Notes: generated by a model from the letters alone, not told the origin. 5,609 nucleotides of DNA from Candidatus Manganitrophaceae bacterium (GCA_004297235.1 SCUR01000039.1:1-5609), one strand, 5' to 3'. Counted from the stretch's first letter, positions 1-5,609 are shown. A program made the numbers and translations.

Positions 1-370
1 CGTCGATCGTCCCATCCAGATCCGTGTCCTGGCCGATCGACACCGGGAAGAAATCCCCCGTGAGGGTCGGAGAGATCGATACGGTGAGAAAATTGCTCGA
101 AGAAGGACAGCTCATCCGGGCGGAAAATGAGGCACTCTCGCCGATCGTCGTCATCAGCGTCCCCTCGGAGGTCAGCGGATTGGAGGCGTTCTCCCGGATC
201 CCCTCGGGGGAGCCGAATTTCGAGAGTGCTTGATTCGTCGACTCCTCCGCCGCCTGCTTCGGATCGGTCTGGGCCAATGCGGGATACGCGATCAGCCAAA
301 AGAGTATTGCGGCAAACGCCATCCTCTCAGCTGCGATATTTTCGCACCATCTCACAAATCGCTTCGTCAT
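1..370 (-). CDS. Exported protein of unknown family following traC, with a calcium-loop-like motif (partial, C-terminus outside the window)
   Basis: The visible 123 residues run off the left edge without a stop. Two starts are possible. The ATG at 370 has an AGGGA seven bases upstream and gives a basic N-terminus (MTKRFVRW). The ATG at 322 has a purine run directly against it, which is too close. I chose 370; this makes a 44 bp overlap with traC. Residues 17-33 form a hydrophobic stretch ending PALA, then QTD, a good signal-peptidase I site, so the mature protein should be periplasmic or exported. The mature part has a Ser/Thr-rich, beta-prone region (about 70-112) with one Cys (88), then DTDLDGTID at 115-123, which fits the DxDxDGxxD calcium-binding loop of EF-hand and dockerin-type proteins. 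F-type operons normally carry trbI or traW here; I see no resemblance to either. Its position suggests a role in the conjugation apparatus, but that is inference. I do not recognise the family. Confidence 0.8.
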   Translation of the reverse strand, partial: MTKRFVRWCENIAAERMAFAAILFWLIAYPALAQTDPKQAAEESTNQALSKFGSPEGIRENASNPLTSEGTLMTTIGESASFSARMSCPSSSNFLTVSISPTLTGDFFPVSIGQDTDLDGTID

Positions 371-2816
371 AACTCATTCCCTGTGCGACCATCCCTTCGA
401 TCTCGGCCACCTCGACCCCGGTGGACGTATAGACATAATAGGAGTACGGATCGACCGTAAGGCGCGCCACGCCGACTCCGAACGGGGTGTCGAGAAAGAT
501 CTCCGAATACTTCGGCCGGTTGCTCTTCACACTCTTTAGAAGCTTCATCGTGAACGGATCGTAGTCGATCAGCTTCTCCTCGCGGGCTTTCTCGAAGTCG
601 GGCGATTGCAGGTAGCACTTAAACGCGGTGTTCCCCCAGATCACATCCCCGACCGGACCGAAGACTTTTCGGTCCAGGACCGACTGGGTCACGATATTGA
701 AGCTGCCGGAGTATCGGCGCGCGCGCCGGAAGCCCCCCTCCATGATCGGCAGCAGCATGCCGCATTTCTCGACCACCAGCGGGGCCTCCTCGAAGAAGAT
801 CATCTGTCTTCGGGACCGGTCCGACAGATACAGCCCCTGGGTCACTTCGTTGATGACCTGAAGGGCGACCACCTTGAAGAGCTCCTTCTTCGGAAGCAGG
901 TTCTCCAGTTCCAGCACCACGAATTCGTCATCCGCGATGTTCAGGCTGCATTTTCCCCTAAACCAGCGGTGGTAGGCACCCCCCCGGACAAAGTCCAGCA
1001 GGTTGAAGGCGAGATTCTGCGACAGCGGCTTCAACATCTTCGCGTCGAAGAGCTCCGCATCCTCCTCGAAGTATTTCGGAAAGGCCCGAAGATACTCATA
1101 GGCGTCGTCCACTTCCGCATCGGCGCCTTTGATTTGATAGGCCCACCGGGCGGCCGCCTTCACCAGTGAAGTGGCCGTCTCGGCGATCTCCGCCGGTATG
1201 GCGTCGGTGGCCGAGAAAACCATCTGCAGAATGATCGCGGCGATCTCGGAGATATCTTCATCGATGTCCCGGATGTTCGTGAAGGGATTGAAGGAGACCT
1301 TGGAGTGCTCATCGAAATCGAGGAAGCGCCCTCTCGCCATGTTGCAGATTTTCCGGTAGGAGTGGCCGATGTCGATCATCCGGATCAAAGCGCCGGTGCT
1401 CCAGTAGTTGTAGACGAGGTAGTTCAGAAGAAAAGACTTTCCGCCGCCGCTGGTCGCGGCCACCAGCATGTTATGATTGTTCGCCTGTTTATCATAGATA
1501 TCCAGATTGATCAGCTGCCCTTTTCTGCCGATGAATATCACCACCGGCGCCCCGCCGCCCGAGAAATCCGACTGCACCGGCAGCACCGCCCCGATCGAGT
1601 CGGCCTGCGCGATGAAATCCCGGTCCAGATGATCGATGTTCCCTCCTTTGTCATACAGACCGAACGGAAGAGACGAGATCAGCAGCACCGGCAGAATCCC
1701 TTTGTCTTCCTGCATGATGTAGCCGCAAGACTCCCAGATGCGCTTGGCCCGCGTGATCGACTCGGAGGCCGCCCTTTCGTCAGAGTCCCACACCCACAGC
1801 ATCGGAAGAATGCGCAAGAACCGGTTTCCGTCCTTCTTCTCCAGCTCGTCGGTGGCCCAGGCGAACTCGTCCTGCTTGCGCGCAAGCGATCGCGCGAAGC
1901 TCCCCACCCCTTTCTGCCAGAGCACGATGTTGCACTTCTTATGAAGATGCGATTTCATGTCGTGAAAGAGAATATTCAGCGTGTAGAGAAAGGGGGTCCT
2001 GATCTGATCCCCGTCTGAGATCAGCCCCCAGCAGCCACCGAAGAGCCGGCTGGTCTGGAACAAGTCGACCTCTTTGGGAAAGACTCTCGGGGTGGTGCAC
2101 CGGAACGTCCTCTCCCCGATCCGCATGGAGGAGGCGTCTTTGGTGATCTGTGTCTCGGAGAGAATCACCTGTTTTCGAAGAGGGGTCGTCTCGTCATAAT
2201 GGCTGTTGTTTAAGGAGGGATTTTCATTAAACAGCCGTCTCATCCAATCCAGCAGGCCGCCCGGGGGAACCGCCGTCGGATCAAGCTGTGCCCCCCGCAG
2301 CGTCTCCCGGATCGTCGTGTGGATCTCCTCGAACGCCCGGGTCCCCTTCATCCCGATCGGAAGCTTGGCGGAAACAAAGAGCCTGAAGTTGCGGATCGGA
2401 ATTCCGGAAAGATTCGGGAGCCCCTTCGTCCCCTCGGTGAAGTAGCGGCAGGCGGCCTCCGTGGTGCTGCGGATCATCGGATTCTCCCGGCTCTTGCACC
2501 GGCGGTAGGCATCCAGATAGGGCTCGATGTGGCTGTCGGCATAGAGGATGAACTGAAGGATTGAGCCTTTCGGAAAATTGATCCGAAAGAGCGCTTGAAG
2601 CGTCGTCTCGGTGCTCTCCCCCGCGAACGCCAACGGGGCACACTCCCATAAGAAGCCCGCCGTATCGTCGGCGTTGAGGTAGGTGTGCGACTCTGCATCG
2701 TAGGCGACCCAGGGGAGATAGTCGGAGAATTTACTCCGGTAGGTCAGCGATTCCAGCTCCTGCAGGGTCAATCCGCCGTTTGATCCGAAGATGTTCAGAA
2801 TATTGGGAATGCGCAT
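327..2816 (-). CDS. traC: TraC, VirB4-family ATPase of the F-type T4SS
   Basis: Protein of 829 residues, close to the roughly 875 of F TraC. TraC is the cytoplasmic or inner-membrane-associated ATPase that powers pilus assembly and transport. The N-terminal half is the divergent TraC/VirB4 N-domain. The P-loop is ATSGGGKS at 454-461, with Ala in place of the usual first Gly; Lys460 and Ser461 are intact. The Walker B strand is IFFEEAPLV at 673-681, so the usual Asp-Glu pair reads Glu676-Glu677. The downstream family motif FRRARRYSGSFNIVTQS (696-712) contains the conserved Gln711. The C-terminus ends in a helical segment. The start is the ATG at 2816, which has AGGAG seven bases upstream and gives MRIPNILNIFG. 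A longer reading from 2921 would overlap traV by 95 bp and add a Ser/Arg-rich leader without family character. traV ends 10 bp upstream, and the next gene probably begins inside the traC end. No transmembrane helix is evident, as expected. Confidence 0.96.
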   Translation of the reverse strand: MRIPNILNIFGSNGGLTLQELESLTYRSKFSDYLPWVAYDAESHTYLNADDTAGFLWECAPLAFAGESTETTLQALFRINFPKGSILQFILYADSHIEPYLDAYRRCKSRENPMIRSTTEAACRYFTEGTKGLPNLSGIPIRNFRLFVSAKLPIGMKGTRAFEEIHTTIRETLRGAQLDPTAVPPGGLLDWMRRLFNENPSLNNSHYDETTPLRKQVILSETQITKDASSMRIGERTFRCTTPRVFPKEVDLFQTSRLFGGCWGLISDGDQIRTPFLYTLNILFHDMKSHLHKKCNIVLWQKGVGSFARSLARKQDEFAWATDELEKKDGNRFLRILPMLWVWDSDERAASESITRAKRIWESCGYIMQEDKGILPVLLISSLPFGLYDKGGNIDHLDRDFIAQADSIGAVLPVQSDFSGGGAPVVIFIGRKGQLINLDIYDKQANNHNMLVAATSGGGKSFLLNYLVYNYWSTGALIRMIDIGHSYRKICNMARGRFLDFDEHSKVSFNPFTNIRDIDEDISEIAAIILQMVFSATDAIPAEIAETATSLVKAAARWAYQIKGADAEVDDAYEYLRAFPKYFEEDAELFDAKMLKPLSQNLAFNLLDFVRGGAYHRWFRGKCSLNIADDEFVVLELENLLPKKELFKVVALQVINEVTQGLYLSDRSRRQMIFFEEAPLVVEKCGMLLPIMEGGFRRARRYSGSFNIVTQSVLDRKVFGPVGDVIWGNTAFKCYLQSPDFEKAREEKLIDYDPFTMKLLKSVKSNRPKYSEIFLDTPFGVGVARLTVDPYSYYVYTSTGVEVAEIEGMVAQGMSYDEAICEMVRKYRS
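378..382 (-). promoter_or_regulatory. Ribosome binding site deciding the start of the post-traC gene
   Basis: AGGGA lies seven bases before the ATG at 370 and inside the last codons of traC. It favours this start over the ATG at 322, where GAGAGG touches the start codon. Starting at 370 also supplies the basic residues expected at the front of a signal peptide. The assignment is moderate, because the resulting N-region is long (16 residues) and contains two Glu residues. Confidence 0.55.
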
Positions 2817-2823
2817 CAAACTT

Positions 2824-2828
2824 CTCCT
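2824..2828 (-). promoter_or_regulatory. traC ribosome binding site overlapping the traV stop codon
   Basis: AGGAG lies seven bases before the traC ATG at 2816. Its first bases are shared with the traV stop codon TAG (2829-2827), giving TAGGAG. Ribosomes finishing traV therefore stop on the traC loading site, the usual layout for coupled translation. The site also fixes the traC start at 2816. Confidence 0.8.
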
Positions 2829-3291
2829 ACTTCGCCGGAAGCGCCGCCGCACGGGCGGGCTTCTCTTCACCGAGCAGGTTTCCGAGCACCCACTTCGGCT
2901 CATCGATGATGAGGTAGACATATCGCGGCATGAAGAGTTTGGCCCCTTCCCCCTTATAGGGAAGAATCAGCACGCGCACGATCTGGGGCGGGGCGATCAT
3001 GGGGGTCGCGGGCTCTTTCAGCAAGGCGGTCAACTTTTCGAAGAGCGCATTCTGATAGGTCGCTTCGATCGCCGATCCCTTCAGGTTGAGATCCTCCTTT
3101 AAATCCTTCAGGGGCTTGATCGCTTCTTGATCTTCTCCAGGGGTGTTTTCCAGGGACTCCCGGTAGGCCTGCTTGGGAGAGACGCACTTGCCGTTGAACG
3201 TCTTCGGACAGGTAAAATCGTCGTTGTACGGATTGAAGACAGCGCAGCCGGTGAGCATGACCAAAAACAGAATGAAGATTATCGTTCGCAT
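2827..3291 (-). CDS. traV: TraV, outer-membrane lipoprotein of the T4SS core complex
   Basis: Protein of 154 residues, near the 171 of F TraV. TraV is the VirB7-like lipoprotein that anchors the TraK/TraB core channel in the outer membrane. The N-terminus is a short lipoprotein signal with lipobox LTGC, making Cys16 the lipidated residue. Ala at +2 is compatible with outer-membrane sorting. A close Cys pair follows (Cys28 and Cys36, TCPKTFNGKC), resembling the paired cysteines near the N-terminus of TraV proteins and probably available for disulfides. The middle (about 40-95) is helical and charged. The C-terminal part contains PPQIVRVLILPYKGEG and MPRYVYLIIDEPKWVLG, matching the family pattern of an MRVWIAPW-like strand followed by a PxYVY strand. 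The ATG at 3291 has GGAGGG five bases upstream and overlaps the end of traB by 13 bp, so the two are probably coupled. The sequence is short and diverged, but lipobox, C-terminal pattern and position agree. Confidence 0.92.
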   Translation of the reverse strand: MRTIIFILFLVMLTGCAVFNPYNDDFTCPKTFNGKCVSPKQAYRESLENTPGEDQEAIKPLKDLKEDLNLKGSAIEATYQNALFEKLTALLKEPATPMIAPPQIVRVLILPYKGEGAKLFMPRYVYLIIDEPKWVLGNLLGEEKPARAAALPAK

Positions 3292-4463
3292 TGCTGCCCT
3301 CCGATACAGACATCCTTGATAATTAAATCGACCCCCTCGGTCACCACCAGGGTCACGGTCTTGGTCGCCCCGACCTCGATGATCGGGGTCGCCTGGCGCG
3401 CCAGATCCAGATAGAGCTTCTCCAGCTGGTCCGAGGCTCCCGAGAGTCCTCCTCCGAGCGCGGCAATACCGATTTTATCCGGCTCGATGGTCTGAGTCGT
3501 CCCCAGGGGGCTGACGGAGGTCGTTCTGGAGGCGACCCGAAAGGCATCCCCCGCGCCGCCGAAGAATCCCGCAAGCGCCGCCCTGGCCACCGCCGATCCC
3601 ATCCGGGAGACGACTTCGCCCCGAAGGCCGTTCTTGCCGTCTTCGTCGGCGATATATCCTTTGACAGCCTGGTCGATAACCGCCTGGCCGTCCTTGGCCA
3701 AACACGAGAGAGTCACCAGTCTCAGTTCCACCCGCTCCTTCGAGAGCTTCCCGAAGCCATGGGCGATCACAAAACAGCCTTTCAGATTGGCCTTGATCCG
3801 GTTGGGAAGAACCGCAAGGTCCTTGATTCTAAGCAGCACCGGCTCCGGATTGCCGCGGGCCGACTCCACGGTCTCAGCATCGAGCCCGGTCAACAAGGTC
3901 GCCTCCATAAATGAAGGGGGAAGATAGACACTCTTCTTCTCTTTTTTTTTATCCCCCTCGAGGTCCATTTTCACCCCCCTGGCATAGGGGTTGGAGACGA
4001 CCATGATCTCTCCTAAAATCTCACGTTGCGGCTCAGAAGGCTTTACCGCGGGGGAGGGAGCGGGCGGAGGCGGGATGCGGAATCCCCCCGGAGGCGGGGG
4101 CGGAGGGAGCGGGAATCCCTCTTTTGGAGCCCGGACGGATGCCTCTTTCCCATCCTCTCCTTTTACATCCGCTTCCTCCTTCTGCCGCTTCAATTCCTCC
4201 ATCTCCCGGCGCAGCTCGGTAAGGCTCTCCTCCTGCCGGCGCAACTCCTTCTGGGATTCCATGAAGAGCGATTTCTCCATCAGCTTCGGCTCCAACGACA
4301 GCTCCTTCTTTTTCTCGGACGCGGGAGCCGAAGGCGCGGCGCGGCGGCTGTATTTGTAGCCGGTGACGCCGACCACCAGGATGAATAAGCCGACCAGGAG
4401 CAGGACAACCCCTTTTTTCTGTCCCGCGCCAAGCTGATTGAAGAATTGCTTCAAGCTATTCAT
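3279..4463 (-). CDS. traB: TraB, VirB10-like inner-membrane channel protein
   Basis: Protein of 394 residues (F TraB has 475). TraB spans the periplasm from the inner membrane and links the ATPase side to the TraK/TraV outer-membrane ring. Order of parts: short cytoplasmic N-terminus; one membrane helix at about 18-36; Lys/Glu-rich coiled coil at about 50-98; proline-rich hinge at about 116-142 with six consecutive Pro at 120-125; then the TrbI/VirB10 domain. That domain shows SVYLPPSFMEATLLTGLDA (178-196), KGCFVIAHGFGKLSKER (228-244) and VKGYIADEDGKNGLRGE (267-283), all recognisable counterparts of F TraB motifs. Further cysteines sit at 254, 386 and 392. The start is the ATG at 4463, with a near-consensus AAGGAGGG five bases upstream. 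A TTG at 4481 would add six residues but has no such site. The gene overlaps traK by 8 bp and traV by 13 bp. An A9 run (3942-3950) encodes Lys172-174, just before the C-terminal domain. Confidence 0.95.
   Translation of the reverse strand: MNSLKQFFNQLGAGQKKGVVLLLVGLFILVVGVTGYKYSRRAAPSAPASEKKKELSLEPKLMEKSLFMESQKELRRQEESLTELRREMEELKRQKEEADVKGEDGKEASVRAPKEGFPLPPPPPPGGFRIPPPPAPSPAVKPSEPQREILGEIMVVSNPYARGVKMDLEGDKKKEKKSVYLPPSFMEATLLTGLDAETVESARGNPEPVLLRIKDLAVLPNRIKANLKGCFVIAHGFGKLSKERVELRLVTLSCLAKDGQAVIDQAVKGYIADEDGKNGLRGEVVSRMGSAVARAALAGFFGGAGDAFRVASRTTSVSPLGTTQTIEPDKIGIAALGGGLSGASDQLEKLYLDLARQATPIIEVGATKTVTLVVTEGVDLIIKDVCIGGQQCER
3297..3302 (-). promoter_or_regulatory. traV ribosome binding site inside the traB 3' end
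   Basis: GGAGGG lies five bases before the traV ATG at 3291. It sits inside the codons for the Gly-Gly pair near the TraB C-terminus. traB therefore ends in a Gly-Gly-Gln-Gln-Cys-Glu-Arg tail whose codons serve both genes. Confidence 0.75.
3942..3950 (-). repeat. A9 homopolymer inside traB
   Basis: Nine consecutive T on the plus strand read as AAA AAA AAA (Lys172-174) in traB, within a Lys/Glu-rich linker just before the VirB10-like domain. Such runs are known sites of polymerase or ribosome slippage. By hand translation, both shifted frames run into stops within about 25 codons, so slippage would give a TraB lacking its C-terminal domain. Whether this happens here is not shown. Confidence 0.7.
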
Positions 4464-5217
4464 GATTCCCTCCTTGCTCAACGATGAGGATCCGAGCGCT
4501 CTGGCCCGCGGCGAGACTGAATCGATCGACGGTGATCGCCACCGGCTTTTTCGCCACCCGCAGGAAATCTTTTTCGGTCAGCTCCACGGCTGCTCCGGTG
4601 GCTCTTGCCACAAACTCGCGCACGGTCAGCCCCTCCCCCTCCGCCGACACCGTCCGAATCAGGGTCAGATCGATGTCCCGAAACAGATCAAACCGCTCTT
4701 TGGAGTGCTTCACCGTAAAACTCTCCGGGATCGCATCCGTATAGACCCAGCGGACCAGGGTGAGCACTTTCTCCTCGAACGGAAGCCCCATCATCAACGA
4801 CCGGTTGGCCTTGATCTGATCGGACCGCCCGGGAAGTAGCCGCACGGTCGTGGACGGAATCCGCTTCGGGATCGCAATGATCCGGTAGACGCTCTCCTTG
4901 CAGACCACAAAGACCTCCGCGGGGGTGCTGGCGTAAATCAGCTGATCGCCCTCTTTGATGATCTGGAATTTTAAGAAGGCGTCCTTTTTGGTGTAATGGA
5001 TCGAGAGCCCCTTCTCTTTCGAGAAGACAACATCCTCGATCATATCGGCGCAGACGATCCGGTTGGCGTCGGTGGCGCTCATTTCCACCGGGGTCGCCAC
5101 CTCCGGCGGAATCCCCATATCGGCAGGAAGGGGCTGCTGTTGAGCAGTTTGCGGCGCTTCTCCCCATGCCGCGCCACAAAGAAGAAATACCAGGATGACC
5201 GTCCAGAATGATCGCAT
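4456..5217 (-). CDS. traK: TraK, VirB9-like/secretin-like core complex protein
   Basis: Protein of 253 residues (F TraK has 242). TraK is a periplasmic protein that, with TraV and the C-terminal part of TraB, forms the outer-membrane ring of F-type T4SSs. Residues 1-19 are a signal peptide, with Arg2, a hydrophobic core TVILVFLL, and a likely cut after AWG. A Gln/Pro-rich linker follows (20-45). The first domain opens with ANRIVCADMIEDVVFSKEKG (51-70), the NRI-V motif typical of TraK, and runs through LSIHYTKKDAFLKFQI to VFVVCKESVYRIIAIPKRIP (102-121). The C-terminal domain carries the pattern GLTVREFVARATGAAVELTEKDFL (196-219) and ends in a beta strand (RFSLAAGQSARILIVEQ). Cys56 and Cys106 could pair; this is inferred. 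The ATG at 5217 begins 3 bp after the traE stop, with GGAGAGG six bases upstream inside traE. The 3' end overlaps traB by 8 bp (ATGAATAG). Confidence 0.93.
   Translation of the reverse strand: MRSFWTVILVFLLCGAAWGEAPQTAQQQPLPADMGIPPEVATPVEMSATDANRIVCADMIEDVVFSKEKGLSIHYTKKDAFLKFQIIKEGDQLIYASTPAEVFVVCKESVYRIIAIPKRIPSTTVRLLPGRSDQIKANRSLMMGLPFEEKVLTLVRWVYTDAIPESFTVKHSKERFDLFRDIDLTLIRTVSAEGEGLTVREFVARATGAAVELTEKDFLRVAKKPVAITVDRFSLAAGQSARILIVEQGGNHE
4468..4475 (-). promoter_or_regulatory. Strong traB ribosome binding site inside the traK 3' end
   Basis: AAGGAGGG with a five-base spacer precedes the traB ATG at 4463. It is the strongest ribosome binding site in the window and lies within the last codons of traK. 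It rules out the upstream in-frame TTG at 4481 as the likely start. Confidence 0.85.
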
Positions 5218-5220
5218 CTT

Positions 5221-5609
5221 CTACCTCTCCGTCTTTTCCGAATAACCCAAAAGGGTGAACTTCCCGTCTTCAATTTTGTAGTCGATCAGATAACTCATCC
5301 GCGCCTCATCGAGCCGGCTCGCTTCGATGAACTGCTTTCTGATTCCCCTCACTTCGATCTGGGATTCTCCCACGGCGATCTGCTGGATGAAGTAAGCTTG
5401 GGTGACGTGCGCGGTCTCGATCCGGTCGGCCAGTTCATAGAAGACCCGCTTCGCTTCCGGGTACGCTTCGGGGGAATAGAGCACGAGCAGCTCCCCGAAC
5501 TGCGATCGTGCCGTCGCCGGCGTATAGCTGCCGGAGAGCGCGATCACGTACCGGGTCATGGCCTTCACATACTCCTCCGAGGCGCGACCCCCTGTGATCT
5601 CCACCTTGC
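5221..5609 (-). CDS. traE: TraE, VirB8-like inner-membrane T4SS component (partial, N-terminus outside the window)
   Basis: The frame is open to the right edge. About 129 residues are visible and correspond to the C-terminal two-thirds of a protein that is 188 residues in F. A GTG at 5604 could be read as a start, but it has no room for a visible ribosome binding site. It would also drop the N-terminal membrane anchor of the family, so I treat the gene as truncated by the window. Matches to TraE: EEYVKAMTRYVIALSGSYTP, like F TraE's run of alternating hydrophobics ending FIALRLNVS; LLVLYSPEAYPEAKRVFYELADRI; and QIEVRGIRKQFIEASRLDEARMSYLIDYKIEDGKFTLLGYSE, which parallels the family's VEIRG-K-WI...YIL...NG..WL..F.E ending. 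The visible part should be the periplasmic VirB8-like fold. The stop is 3 bp before traK, in the standard traL-traE-traK order, so traL would be expected just beyond the right edge. Confidence 0.9.
   Translation of the reverse strand, partial: KVEITGGRASEEYVKAMTRYVIALSGSYTPATARSQFGELLVLYSPEAYPEAKRVFYELADRIETAHVTQAYFIQQIAVGESQIEVRGIRKQFIEASRLDEARMSYLIDYKIEDGKFTLLGYSEKTER
5224..5230 (-). promoter_or_regulatory. traK ribosome binding site inside the traE 3' end
   Basis: GGAGAGG ends six bases before the traK ATG at 5217. It is built from the last Glu and Arg codons of traE, directly before the traE stop codon. This again points to coupled translation along the operon. Confidence 0.75.

Noticed and set aside
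606..1169. 187-codon open frame on the plus strand, antisense to traC
   Set aside because: It lies entirely opposite traC, its product is Gln/His/Arg-rich with no domain character, and there is no convincing ribosome binding site. Long antisense frames are expected in G+C-rich genes.
1305..2018. 237-codon open frame on the plus strand, antisense to traC
   Set aside because: Same situation: low-complexity Arg/His/Val-rich product opposite a well-supported ATPase gene, with no independent coding evidence.
2817..2921. Extended N-terminus for traC from an alternative start at 2921
   Set aside because: The extra 35 residues are Ser/Arg-rich shadow sequence of traV. The ATG at 2816 has a proper ribosome binding site and begins family-like sequence.
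4076..4113. G/C-rich repeat on the plus strand as a possible G-quadruplex or regulatory repeat
   Set aside because: It is the codon-level result of the TraB proline tract (CCN codons); there is no periodic repeat beyond what the protein needs.
4464..4481. TTG start for traB at 4481
   Set aside because: The codons after it contain the AAGGAGGG site that serves the ATG at 4463, and no comparable site precedes the TTG.
5160..5217. TraK as a lipoprotein through Cys14
   Set aside because: The residues before Cys14 are F-L-L; a lipobox needs a small residue (Gly, Ala or Ser) at -1. An ordinary signal-peptidase I site after Gly19 fits better.
5221..5604. Complete small gene starting at the GTG at 5604
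   Set aside because: The frame stays open upstream to the edge, and the homology covers only the C-terminal two-thirds of TraE, so truncation by the window is the simpler explanation.
1..5609. CRISPR arrays, tRNA/rRNA genes, insertion sequences, oriT, promoters and terminators
   Set aside because: No repeat-spacer pattern, RNA gene, terminal inverted repeats or transposase is seen. No intergenic space exceeds 10 bp, which leaves no obvious place for an oriT, promoter or terminator.

Overview
The window is part of a conjugative type IV secretion system (T4SS) operon of the F type (MPF_F), read entirely from the minus strand, so transcription runs from high to low coordinates. In that direction the genes are traE (5' end cut by the window edge), traK, traB, traV, traC, and a secreted protein of unknown family whose 3' end lies outside the window. 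The order E-K-B-V-C is the classical F/SXT/R391 order, and each Tra call also rests on its own family signatures.

The host is most likely a diderm (Gram-negative) bacterium. Evidence: an outer-membrane lipoprotein with a clear lipobox (TraV), a signal-peptide-bearing periplasmic or outer-membrane ring protein (TraK), and an inner-membrane TraB with a long periplasmic part. Third codon positions favour G/C. The sequences are clearly diverged from the F plasmid while keeping its architecture. I cannot name the phylum from the sequence alone, nor say whether the operon sits on a plasmid or an integrated element.

Layout, in the direction of transcription: traE C-terminal part (5609-5221); 3 bp gap; traK (5217-4456); 8 bp overlap; traB (4463-3279); 13 bp overlap; traV (3291-2827); 10 bp gap; traC (2816-327); probable 44 bp overlap; unknown secreted protein (370 to beyond 1). 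No non-coding stretch is longer than 10 bp, and each internal start has a purine-rich ribosome binding site inside the end of the gene before it. This indicates one translationally coupled transcript. The promoter and terminator must lie outside the window.

How the parts work together: TraV (lipoprotein), TraK and TraB (VirB7-, VirB9- and VirB10-like respectively) form the envelope-spanning core channel. TraE (VirB8-like) is an inner-membrane scaffold protein. TraC (VirB4-like) is the ATPase for pilus assembly and transport. The unknown protein follows traC, where F carries trbI/traW, so it may be an exported accessory factor of this T4SS lineage.

The least expected points are that unknown secreted protein, with a DxDxDGxxD calcium-loop-like motif at the window edge; a Glu in place of the usual Asp in the TraC Walker B motif; an A9 tract in the middle of traB; and a very compact gene set with no traP, traR, pilin or dsbC between traB and traC.
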